Origin: Baffinella frigidus
Lineage: Eukaryota > Cryptophyceae > Cryptomonadales > Baffinellaceae
Direction of reading: 5' to 3'
DNA length: 12,675 nt
Assembly: GCA_026770585.1 (NCBI GenBank)
Contig: MU646849.1
Coordinates: 153,257-165,931, forward strand
Below are positions 6,521 to 12,675 of the stretch, piece after piece (the stretch's first letter is position 1; each line of letters opens with the position of its first letter). Below the pieces are notes generated by a model. It did no database searches and was not told where the DNA came from. It saw only the letters and a program-made list of their open reading frames with translations. The translations under genes and the position numbers were made by a program.

Positions 6521-7265
6521 TGGAAGGTCGAGCGTAGACGCCGGCGGCGCTATGATAAAATGAAACTAAATGATTAATTGAAAATAAAGATAAATTGACA
6601 CTAAATTATTTTGGGCAGGGCGAGTGTGGACATCGGAAGCTCGCGGAGGGGGGTGCCGGTCTCCTCTGTGGGTGGGCGGCGCAGCGCGGCTGTTTTTAAA
6701 AAAATCGTTTAGTAATATTGTGTATTACAGAAATCGTGCAGTAATGTTCCTCCCCCAAAACCCATTCAAAGTAAAACTGAGTAATTTTGGGTAGGACGAG
6801 CGCAAAGGGGGGTGCCGGTCTCATTTGTACTACACCTCATGAAGATACTGCTACTAGTACATAAATCGTGTAGTGTTTTTCACTGCCAAAACCGTTGCAG
6901 GTAAAACTAAATGAATAATTAAATAATTTTGGGCAGGGCGAGCGTGGACGTCTGCAACAAGGAACCAAAACCAAATGATCAATCACAACGAAATTTTCAT
7001 TAAGTTGATGGGTTTTCAGGGCGAGCGTGGACGTTGGAAGTGCGCGGAAGGTGGCAGTCTCCTCCGGTGGTCGACGCGGCAGCGCCCGCCTGGAAGGTAG
7101 AAAATCCCTCGCGACCGGTCTAAAAGCCGCATGAGGGGGTCGCGACCCCCTAAATAAGGGTCGCGACCTCCTTAATCCATTGCGACCGTCTTAAACCCCA
7201 TCGCGACCGGGCTAAAGGTATCCTCCGTGGGTGGAAGACGGGGGAGCGCCCGCCTGGAAGGTAGC
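6521..7265 (+). repeat. Degenerate satellite of alternating AT-rich and GC-rich modules
   Basis: The GC module (GGGCAGGGCGAGCGTGGACG, then a GGAAG.GCGCGGAGG and TGCCGGTCTCCTC tail) recurs, complete or partial, near 6526, 6615, 6790, 6936, 7018 and 7218. The AT module (AAACTAAATGA.TAATT...AATTTT) precedes it near 6562, 6773, 6904 and 6976. A third module, AAATCGTGTAGTAAT-like, appears near 6704, 6731 and 6864. Spacing varies from about 80 to 180 bp, so it is an old or rearranged array. No coding frame of note. Confidence 0.75.
7109..7217 (+). repeat. TCGCGACC short tandem array with a 16-bp palindrome
   Basis: Five copies of T(C/T)GCGACC followed by a pyrimidine-rich CTAAA tail, at 7109, 7140, 7161, 7180 and 7201. 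The last four are spaced about 20-21 bp. The second lies in a perfect 16-bp palindrome GGGGGTCGCGACCCCC at 7135-7150. Confidence 0.8.
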
Positions 7266-7550
7266 CCTTGAAACCTTCCAAGAACCTCCAAACTCTGAAC
7301 TCTTAATCCTGAAACCTGAAATCTTAACCCCATACCCTAAATCCTAAACCCTAAACCCTAAACCCTGAACCCTGAACCCTGAACCATAAGCTTTGAATCC
7401 TGAACCCTACACCCCAAACCATAAACCATAAACCCTGGACCCTAAACCCCAAACCCCAATCCCGGTAAAACGGTAAACCCTAAGCCTTAAAGCATGAACC
7501 CTACACCCCAAACCCTAAACCTTCAACCCCAAACCTTAAACCTCAACGCC
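7266..7550 (-). repeat. Degenerate CCCTAAA/CCCTGAA block
   Basis: A mixed block with short runs of CCCTAAA (7347-7367) and CCCTGAA (7361-7383), and many ACCATAA and CCCCAAA variants. No gene. Confidence 0.85.
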
Positions 7551-7558
7551 CCACACTA

Positions 7559-7720
7559 ATAGGGTAACGGCCTGAAAATGGGGTAGTTAGGCCTACGGTA
7601 TTGCCTAGGACCTCCTACCGTAGGCCGAGACTTTTTGGTCCTAGGATCCCTCGGCCTACGGTAGGAGGTCCTAGGCAATGCCGTATGCCTAACTACCCCA
7701 TTTTCAGGACGTTAGCCTAG
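7559..7720. mobile_element. Foldback element, copy 2 (FB)
   Basis: Two 69-bp arms (7561-7629 and 7650-7718) are inverted complements with only about four mismatches, around a 20-bp loop. Arm sequence and length match copy 1 at 389-552: ACGTCCTGAAAA, GGGTAGTT, GCCTACGGTATTGCCTA and CTACCGTAGGCC. The outer bases are TA on both sides, as in copy 1. In copy 2 the inner arm has an extra CCTAGGACCTC. Arm-to-arm identity is higher than in copy 1, so this copy is either younger or kept paired by conversion. Confidence 0.85.
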
Positions 7721-7920
7721 GAACATCTTCCATCCCGGTTCGCGATCCCGTGAGGGGGCCTGCCTCATTCACAAAAATAATGTAAAAACGGCAAAAGTTG
7801 ATGGGTTAGCACCGGCATCGTCAACATTTGGCATCGTTGTATAACCCCGGAACCCTACCCCGCAGGGTGGGGTACGGACTACTTCTCGCCAATGCCCTCG
7901 GGTATCGCCCCCCCCGGGAC

Positions 7921-8103
7921 GGCACACGCAAGGCAGTCACCTCGGACAGTTGGCTTCGGCGTCCGCGTGACCGGTCACGCGGGCGCTCACGAGCCTGCCG
8001 GCGGGGCTGTTCCAGGCCGCTCGGCACACGCAAGGCAGTCACCTCGGACAGTTGGCTTCGGCGTCCGCGTGACCGGTCACGCGGGCGCTCACGAGCCTGC
8101 CGG
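7921..8103 (+). repeat. 102-bp tandem repeat with a 20-bp palindrome
   Basis: Two copies (7921-8022 and 8023-8103, the second shortened) are virtually identical. Each holds the perfect 20-bp palindrome CCGCGTGACCGGTCACGCGG, at 7963-7982 and 8065-8084. An inverted third copy is at 998-1080. Because 102 is a multiple of three, open frames run through both units on each strand (7821-8177 minus; 7828-8136 and 7892-8110 plus). This explains those frames without a gene. Confidence 0.9.
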
Positions 8104-8116
8104 ATCCTGATCCCCG

Positions 8117-8136
8117 TCAGGATCGCGCGATCCTGA
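8117..8136. repeat. Perfect 20-bp palindrome
   Basis: TCAGGATCGCGCGATCCTGA equals its own reverse complement. It lies between two copies of GATCCTGATCCCC, at the junction between the 102-bp tandem and the second 150-bp repeat. Confidence 0.8.
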
Positions 8137-8304
8137 TCCCCGCCAAGGAGGGAGCCTCCTTCACGATTTTCAATCATGAAAAAAAGTCAAAAGTTGATGA
8201 TTCAGTGCCGGTATCGTCAACATTTGGCATCGTTTTATAACCTGTAACCCCTGAATTTTATCTTGCAGGGTGGGGCACGGACTACTTCTCGCCAATGGCT
8301 GCGG

Positions 8305-8660
8305 CGATCCCGGTTCCCGTGAGGGTGGCTGCCTCTCCCACGCGCCCCGTCGTCGAGGAAGGGGGGGGGGTATGACCCACCACCCCAGACCCCAAACTCT
8401 GCCCTGAACCCTGAACCCCAAATCAAATACCCAACACCGAATATACACGGGAGGGAGGCTGCCTCTGCGACACGGCCTGTCCCCGAGGGGGGGGGTGTTA
8501 TAACCCACTAGCCTAAACCCCAAACCCCAAACCCTACCCCAAACCCTACACCACAAATCGCATACCCCAAGCCGAATGCACCCAGGCAGTGGCAGCGTCT
8601 CCGACATGCTGTACCCCGCCCTGAACCGTAACCCCCACCCCCCAACCCCCAAATGCAGGA
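8305..8660 (+). repeat. Compound repeat: GC unit plus CCCCAAA heptamers, about 130 bp period
   Basis: A unit GGCTGCCTCT.CGACACGGCC...CGAGG, then a G-run and T.ATAACCCAC, occurs near 8318-8382 and 8450-8510, with a diverged third near 8585-8620. Each is followed by C-rich heptamers. The preceding AAATC.CATACCC.A..CCGAAT also repeats (8420 and 8555). The 160-codon minus frame at 8170-8652 runs through these repeats and the 150-bp unit and is not called. Confidence 0.7.
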
Positions 8661-8730
8661 GTCGAATACGAGGTTGGGGGCTTCATGGCAAGGGCGGATG
8701 TGGGGTACGCCGGCTGGGTCTGGGTACGTC

Positions 8731-8960
8731 GAAACCTTAATCCTAAACCCTAAACCCTAAACCCTAAACACTAAACCCTAAACACTAAACCCTAAACCCT
8801 AAACCCTAAACCCTAAAATCTGAACCCTAAACCCTAAACCCTAATCCCTGATCCATAAAAACCAAACCCGAAACCATCAACCATGCACCACACAACGCAA
8901 ATCATGAATCCTAAAATATGAACCATAAAACATCAAAAATAAAAAATAAAAATAACACGG
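8731..8960 (-). repeat. CCCTAAA block decaying into A-rich sequence
   Basis: A fairly regular CCCTAAA run (8743-8850) with CACTAAA variants, then increasingly A-rich degenerate units ending in AAAAATAAAAAATAAAAATA. 8661-8730 and 8961-9027 are short unique spacers with nothing recognised. Confidence 0.85.
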
Positions 8961-9027
8961 ATGTGGGGGGCGCCTCCTGGGACTGGTACATTTGGTTACC
9001 TCTGAATTTCATCGCGATGCATAATAG

Positions 9028-9167
9028 AATTGATCTCGGGAACTGTCCGTCTAAACTATTCTTGGTACAAATCCAGATATTTTAAAGCCCTAAAAGTACG
9101 AATATTTTAAAATCCTAAAAGTTCTTGGTACAAATCTTCGTTTAGAAGGACATTCTTGAGATTAATT
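9028..9167. mobile_element. AT-rich inverted-repeat element
   Basis: The left arm 9028-9056 (AATTGATCTCGGGAACTGTC...CTAAAC) pairs imperfectly with the right arm 9140-9167 (GTTTAGAAGGACATTCTTGA...ATT). Inside is a direct duplication: TTCTTGGTACAAATC near 9059 and 9122, and ATATTTTAAA..CCTAAAAGT twice. 140 bp, much more AT-rich than its surroundings, no coding frame. MITE-like; single copy in the window. Confidence 0.65.
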
Positions 9168-9331
9168 ATATTTGGTGCTGGGACTAAATTGGGGTGCAGG
9201 GCTCTGGGTCAATCACAAACGAGGCGGGCCCGGCCCAGCGTTGTGAAGTCAGCTCTCTCTGTTGACTTTAGGCGTTGCCTGATAAAGTCGGCCCCGAGCC
9301 CCATACGCTAAACCTAAACGCGAAACTTAAA

Positions 9332-10303
9332 AGCAGGAACCGGAGGGGGTCGATGCAGAGCGCTGTGAGCCGCGCGTAGGGTGCAGGGTGTAGGGTGTAG
9401 GGTGTGGGGTGTGGGGTGTGGGGTGTAGGGGTTAGGGGTGTGGAGTCGTGCAGAGCCCACGGCCATGAGCACCCAGACCCTCGCCACCGGGGCTGTTTCA
9501 TGTTTTGTGGTTCAGCATTTCGGCCGAAACGCTGGACCATAAAACATCTAGTAGTAAACACAAAGCATAAATAATGAAAAGATAGAGCGTAAAACATGGA
9601 CCATAAACCATAAACCATAAACCATAAACCATAAACCATAAACCCTGACCCCCCAACCATACAGGAGTATGGTTACCCTGACCCCCCAACCGGACAGCAG
9701 GAACCGGAGGGGGTCGATGCAGAGCGCCGCGAGCCGCGCGGAGGCCACGGCCATTAGCACCCAGACCCTCGACATTGGCGTCATCAAACGCACCCGGTGA
9801 CGTCATTGTTTTGGGGGGGGGAAGTGTAGGGGTTGGGGGTTGGTTTTTTGTGTTGGGTGTGGGGTGAGGGGTGTAGGATGTAGGGTGTGGGGTGTAGGTG
9901 TTAGGGGTGTGGAGCCCTCCGCCATCAGCACCCAGACCCTCGATATTGGTGTCATCAAACGCACCCGGTGACGTCATTGTTTTTCGGTGTAGGGTGTAGG
10001 GTGTAGGGTTGACATGCGGGTTCGGGGGTTGGGGGTTGTGTTGGGGTTTTAGGGTGTAGGGTATAAGGTGTAGGGTATAGGGTATAGGGTGTAGACCGCC
10101 CTCCATACACGGAGCACACCGCCATCAGCACCCAGACCCTCGATATTCGCGCTATCAGACGCACCCGGTCACTTCACACGCACGTGGTCACGTCCGGGTT
10201 CAGGGGTTCGGGGTGTGGGGTTTAGGGTTTAGGGGTTGGGGTTTGGAGGCGTCTGCCATCAGCGCCCACACCCTCGATTTAGGCGATGTCAAACGCACCC
10301 GGT
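9332..10303 (+). repeat. Compound repeat: 35-70-bp GC unit alternating with GGGTGTA heptamers
   Basis: The unit CCATCAGCACCCAGACCCTC, then GATATTGGCGTCATCAAACG, CACCCGGTGACGTCATTG, occurs five times: about 9461-9494 (partial), 9745-9812, 9921-9985, 10121-10177 and 10255-10303. An upstream unit AGCAGGAACCGGAGGGGGTC occurs at 9332 and 9696. Between units lie G-rich heptamers GGGTGTA, GGGTGTG and GGGTATA. The minus strand of the unit reads PGAFDDTNIEGLGADG-like in one frame, but other copies have a stop or a broken frame, so the 202-codon minus frame (9498-10106) is treated as repeat-derived. Confidence 0.85.
9600..9648 (-). repeat. ATAAACC heptamer run
   Basis: About six exact ATAAACC heptamers, a variant not clustered like this elsewhere. 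Next to it, 9656-9673 has a small inverted repeat ACCATA...TATGGT between two copies of CCCTGACCCCCCAACC. Confidence 0.9.
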
Positions 10304-10587
10304 GGGTTTAGGGGGTGGGGGTGATAGACTCAGGGGGAGGCGACACGAGACAAGAACATGTCGAAACGTCACCTACCCAGAGCCGTATATCATCGAGTAT
10401 ACCACGTATACTAATATTATTGTTTGGTGAATGCTGGGTGTCGGGCGGGAGGGTTAGCGTTCGGGGTTTGGGGGTTGTGTTTTAGGGATAGGGTGTAGGG
10501 TGGACAACAGCCCCTGCATTGCAAACCCCAAAGCTTGAACCCTAACCCCTAACCCTAAACCGAAACCCTAACCCTAGACCCATAAAC
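10304..10587. other. Unique segment then mixed-strand heptamers
   Basis: 10320-10434 is unique, with a hairpin AGTATAC, loop CAC, GTATACT (10396-10412). 10435-10503 is G-rich heptamer-like on plus (GGGTGTC to GGGTGTAGGG). From 10529 the C-rich strand is on plus (CCCTAACC). The strand therefore switches within about 30 bp. A 64-codon frame at 10236-10430 spans the repeat boundary and is not called. Confidence 0.65.
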
Positions 10588-11001
10588 CGCAACCTCAGAA
10601 CGACGGCGCCACCACTGGGCGGGGTCATCGAAAACCCCAAACCTTAAACCCTAACCCCTAACCCTAACCCCTAACCCCTAACCCTAAACCCTACCTCAGA
10701 ACCACGGCGCCGCCTCCACTCGGCGGGGTTGCGCGCATCAAAGAAATCCAGGCAACACCCTTAACTTCACGCTGAGCTCCCAGCAGGGCTGACCAACGGA
10801 AAGTATGGTCAAATCTAAGCCATTTCCCGTTACCTTATCCGTAGGAACCCCCCCTATGTCCCTACGGGTTGCCTACCGTAGGGTCGTAGGTCTTATCGCT
10901 TAAGGGTTACTCGAAATCTCTTCGAACTACCTCCGGACCACGGCGCCGCATCCACTCGGCGGGGTTGCGTGCATCGCAGAAATCCAGGCAACACCCTTAA
11001 C
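10588..11001 (+). repeat. Direct repeat, three copies, two of them bracketing a palindromic element
   Basis: The unit CTACCTC.G.ACCACGGCGCCG, CCACTCGGCGGGGTTGCG, GAAATCCAGGCAACACCCTT is present at 10691-10765 and 10927-11001, with a shorter diverged copy at 10588-10630. Heptamers (CCCTAACC) lie between copies 1 and 2. The palindromic element 10829-10925 lies between copies 2 and 3, ending directly before copy 3. 11002-11110 repeats CCAGG..ACAC.CTTAACC and CCCGGAACCTGGAACCC further. Confidence 0.85.
10829..10925 (+). mobile_element. Palindromic element, second copy of the 5201-5298 core
   Basis: Nearly identical to 5201-5298 from GTTACCTTATCCGTAGGAAC through TACCGTAGGGTCGTAGGTCT to TTCGAA. 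The core hairpin is CCCTACGG, loop GTTGCCTA, CCGTAGGG. It lacks the CCACACAGCGGG outer ends of the 5150 copy, so it is either a truncated copy or the basic unit from which the longer one was built. Non-coding. Confidence 0.75.
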
Positions 11002-11099
11002 CTTGGAACCCGGAACCCTAAACTCCAGGTAGCACCCTTAACCCGGAACCTGGAACCCTAAATCCAGGCAACACTCTTAACCTTAAACCCGGAACCTGG

Positions 11100-11195
11100 A
11101 ACCCTAAACCCTAAACCCTAAACCCTAAACCCTGAACCCTAAACCCTAATCCCTAATCCCTAAACCCTAAACCCTTCAAACCCTAACCCCTGAAC
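11100..11195 (-). repeat. CCCTAAA block
   Basis: Fairly regular CCCTAAA with CCCTGAA and CCCTAAT variants. 11196-11280 is a unique spacer with nothing recognised. Confidence 0.9.
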
Positions 11196-11289
11196 CCGAA
11201 AGCGCCAACTCCGTGTTTATTGGTTGGACAAGCATGAAACGCGTCAAGCTTTACCAGAGGGCACACGAGGTGCATGCGCGGATTGGGGT

Positions 11290-11500
11290 TGGGGTCTGGG
11301 AATTGGGGATGGGGTTTGTGATGAAAACCGTGTCTGGGAATTGGGGTGGGGTTTGTGATGAAAACCGTGTCTGGGAATTGGGGTGGGGTTTGTGGTGAAA
11401 ACCGTGTCTGGGAATTGGGGTGGGGTTTGTGATGAAAACCGTGTCTGGGGATTGGGGTGGGGTTTGTGATGAAAACCGTGTCTGGGGATTGGGGTTGGGG
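11290..11500 (+). repeat. 37-bp G-rich minisatellite, about 5.5 copies
   Basis: Unit TGTCTGGGAATTGGGGTGGG, then GTTTGTGATGAAAACCG, repeated head to tail at exactly 37 bp (phase marks at 11296, 11333, 11370, 11407, 11444 and 11481) with only a few substitutions. Each unit has several runs of three or four G, so G-quadruplexes are plausible on plus. Because 37 is not a multiple of three and all frames are open, three overlapping minus-strand frames (11183-11515, 11244-11519, 11251-11508) arise with the same PRHGFHHKPHP motif. They are an artefact of the repeat. Confidence 0.95.
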
Positions 11501-11540
11501 TTCCGCACCGCCCATGCACCTCTCGTGCCCTGAGGCTATT

Positions 11541-11609
11541 CTCAGTTTCTTGTGACCGGGATTCTCATTTTCGTGTGACCTGGATTTTCATTTTTGTGTG
11601 ACCCGGGTT
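11541..11609 (+). repeat. 23-bp tandem repeat, three copies, with two more at 11826-11871
   Basis: Units at 11541, 11564 and 11587 have the form CTCATTTTCGTGTGACCTGG plus ATT. Two further units (11826-11848 and 11849-11871) follow the next heptamer block, so that block separates two pieces of what was probably one array. Confidence 0.85.
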
Positions 11610-11806
11610 CAACTCTCAACCCTAGACCCTAAACCCTAAACACTAAACACTAAACAATCAACACTCAACACTCAAAACTCAAAACTCAAAACTCAACTCT
11701 CAACCCTAAACATTCAACACTCAACACTCAACACTAAACACTCAACACTCAACACCAAATACCAAACACTCAACACTAAACACTAAACACTAACCCCCAA
11801 CCCCTA
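11610..11806 (-). repeat. Diverged heptamer block: CCCTAAA to CACTAAA to CACTCAA
   Basis: The block starts with CCCTAAA, drifts to CACTAAA, ACACTCA and AAACTCA runs, then back to CCCCCAA. The 7-bp period survives although most units no longer match the telomere repeat. Confidence 0.85.
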
Positions 11807-11932
11807 GACCAGACGACGAAGCGTGCTGACCTTCGCGTGACCCGCATTCTCATTTTCGTGTGAACCGGATTCAACCCTAAACCCCGGGTTGGAGGTTCAG
11901 GGTTTAATTTATTATCCAGGGTTTGATTTATT

Positions 11933-12100
11933 GAACAATACCCCCGGAACAGGCGATCAAACAGCGGGTGGTCACCTTTGCGTACCCTTAAGTGGATGAT
12001 CCATATGACCCTACGGTAGGCCATCCGTAGGGACATAGGGCAACCCTGAACATTACCCCCGAAACAGGATACGAAACAGCGGGTGCTCACCTTTGGGTAC
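11933..12100. repeat. 53-bp direct repeats bracketing an inverted palindromic element
   Basis: 11933-11985 and 12048-12100 match at about 44 of 53 positions (ACCCCCGGAACAGG, AAACAGCGGGTGGTCACCTT). Exactly between them, 11986-12044 is a minus-strand relative of the 10829 element: CCCTACGG, loop TAGGCCAT, CCGTAGGG at 12009-12032, with CCCTTAAG at the left edge. The 140-codon minus frame 11776-12198 crosses heptamers, both repeats and the palindrome and is not called. 11872-11932 has AT-rich heptamer-derived sequence. Confidence 0.8.
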
Positions 12101-12132
12101 AAGCCTACTGGATCTTGGTTCCGCAGGTCCCC

Positions 12133-12475
12133 CACACCCCAAACCCTAAACCCTGAACCCCACACCCCAAACCCTGAACCCTGAACCCTGAACTCCACAC
12201 CCCAAACCCTAAACCCTGAACCCCAAACCCTGAACCCTGAACCCTGAACCCTGAACCCTGAACCCTGAACCCTGAACCCTGAACCCTCTACTCAACCCTC
12301 TGCTAAACCCTGAACCCTGAACCCTAGACCCCAGACACTAAACCCTGACCCCTGAACCCCAAACCCTTAACCACAAACCACAAACCCTGCACCCTCTGCT
12401 GAACCCGAACCCTAAAGCTGAAACCCTAAACCCCACACCCTAACAACTACACACTCAACTCCACACCCCCAAACC
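12133..12475 (-). repeat. Heptamer block with a long CCCTGAA domain
   Basis: CCCCAAA/CCCTAAA/CCCTGAA mixtures, with about ten exact consecutive CCCTGAA heptamers (12217-12287). Later units are CCACAAA and CCCTGCA variants. Confidence 0.9.
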
Positions 12476-12548
12476 CAAAACCCAAAACACAAAACATAAA
12501 ACACAAAACACAAAACACAAAACACAAAACACAAAACACAAAACACAA
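12476..12548 (-). repeat. ACACAAA heptamer run
   Basis: About nine units of ACACAAA after two CCCAAAA units. The minus-strand frame 12412-12657 reads FCVLCFV repeats from it, an artefact. 12549-12600 is a 50-bp unique spacer. Confidence 0.9.
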
Positions 12549-12600
12549 AGCAGGGGCCAACCCAAGGCCCGCGTGGAACAGCTACGCTTCCCGGGTCAGG

Positions 12601-12675
12601 ACCCCCAACCCCCAACCCCCAAACCCCAAACCCCAAACCCCAAACCCCAAACCCCAAACCCCAAACCCCAAACCC
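12601..12675 (-). repeat. CCCCAAA heptamer run at the window edge
   Basis: CCCCCAA units then about eight exact CCCCAAA units running to the last base, so the array probably continues beyond the window. C-rich on plus, the orientation opposite to a right chromosome end. Confidence 0.9.

Larger units (their letters stand above)
7744..8297 (+). repeat. Direct repeat of about 150 bp, two copies
   Basis: Copies at 7744-7895 and 8130-8297 share CAAAAGTTGATG, CATCGTCAACATTTGGCATC (TATCG in the second), GCAGGGTGGGG and CGGACTACTTCTCGCCAATG. A third start of the unit (CCCGTGAGGGTGGCTGCCTC) follows at 8305. The tandem 102-bp unit at 7921-8103 sits between the copies. Both copies keep one frame open that reads WGTDYFSPM, with a single silent change, but no longer frame is conserved. 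Confidence 0.8.

Noticed and set aside
8117-8136. TCAGGATCGCGCGATCCTGA as an operator
   Set aside because: There is no neighbouring gene, and it is readily explained by two inverted copies of a GATCCTGATCCCC repeat meeting at a junction.
8170-8652. 160-codon minus-strand frame
   Set aside because: It runs through a 150-bp direct repeat, a compound repeat and CCCCAAA heptamers. The C-terminal part is the only unique piece and shows no motif.
9498-10106. 202-codon minus-strand frame, the longest in the window
   Set aside because: Most of it is translated heptamer (PYTLHP, WFMVYGL) and the compound repeat. Other copies of the repeat break the frame.
11290-11500. CRISPR-like array
   Set aside because: The 37-bp units are directly adjoining with no unique spacers, in a eukaryotic telomere-like setting. 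It is a minisatellite.
11776-12198. 140-codon minus-strand frame
   Set aside because: It begins in CCCTGAA heptamers and crosses a palindrome, two direct repeats and a 23-bp array. No sign of a protein.
1-12675. LINE or LTR retrotransposon, rDNA, tRNA or virus-derived gene, as often found in subtelomeres
   Set aside because: No reverse transcriptase, integrase, capsid or RNA-gene signature was seen in any frame or strand.

Overview
This window looks like non-coding, subtelomere-like eukaryotic DNA. I recognise no protein gene, rRNA or tRNA. The basic motif is the heptamer TTTAGGG/CCCTAAA, the Arabidopsis-type telomere repeat. That repeat is known from plants, several algae, oomycetes, dinoflagellates, chromerids and coccidian apicomplexans, so it does not identify the organism. 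The open frames are short and mostly arise because 7-bp and 37-bp repeats stay open in several frames. Several of the longer ones have no ATG start.

Layout: 1-165 holds two clean TTTAGGG blocks. 166-1140 is a cluster of short inverted-repeat (MITE-like) elements: a 160-bp foldback at 389-552, an element at 597-781, one with 23-bp perfect ends at 833-989, and a unit carrying a 20-bp palindrome at 998-1080. 1141-4515 alternates degenerate C-rich heptamer blocks with direct repeats (2451-2769, 3021-3588) and more inverted-repeat elements (1839-1952, 4151-4320). 4516-7265 is mostly not telomere-like. It holds a triplicated hairpin unit, an inverted-repeat element at 5150-5311 whose possible empty site lies at 6457-6474, a second inverted copy of the 597-781 element at 5743-5931, and a degenerate satellite at 6521-7265. 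7266-8960 has heptamer blocks, a second foldback (7559-7720), and a compound repeat with two tandem 102-bp units. 8961-12675 has a further inverted-repeat element (9028-9167), a compound repeat that alternates a GC-rich unit with GGGTGTA heptamers (9332-10303), a triplicated unit around a palindrome (10588-11001), a 37-bp minisatellite (11290-11500), a second palindrome set between direct repeats (11933-12100), and heptamer blocks to the end.

Two themes stand out. First, a short palindromic core around CCTACGGTAGG / CCTACCGTAGG recurs at seven places, inside foldback or inverted-repeat elements in both orientations; this looks like a family of non-autonomous elements or protein-binding palindromes. 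Second, the telomere-like DNA is split into local domains, each made uniform for a different heptamer variant (CCCTAAA, CCCCAAA, CCCAAAA, CCCGAAA, CCCTAGA, CCCTGAA, ACACAAA, GGGTGTA, ATAAACC and others), with the 7-bp period kept. The first block has its G-rich strand pointing into the window, so position 1 is not a normal chromosome end. Identities given below are by-eye estimates.
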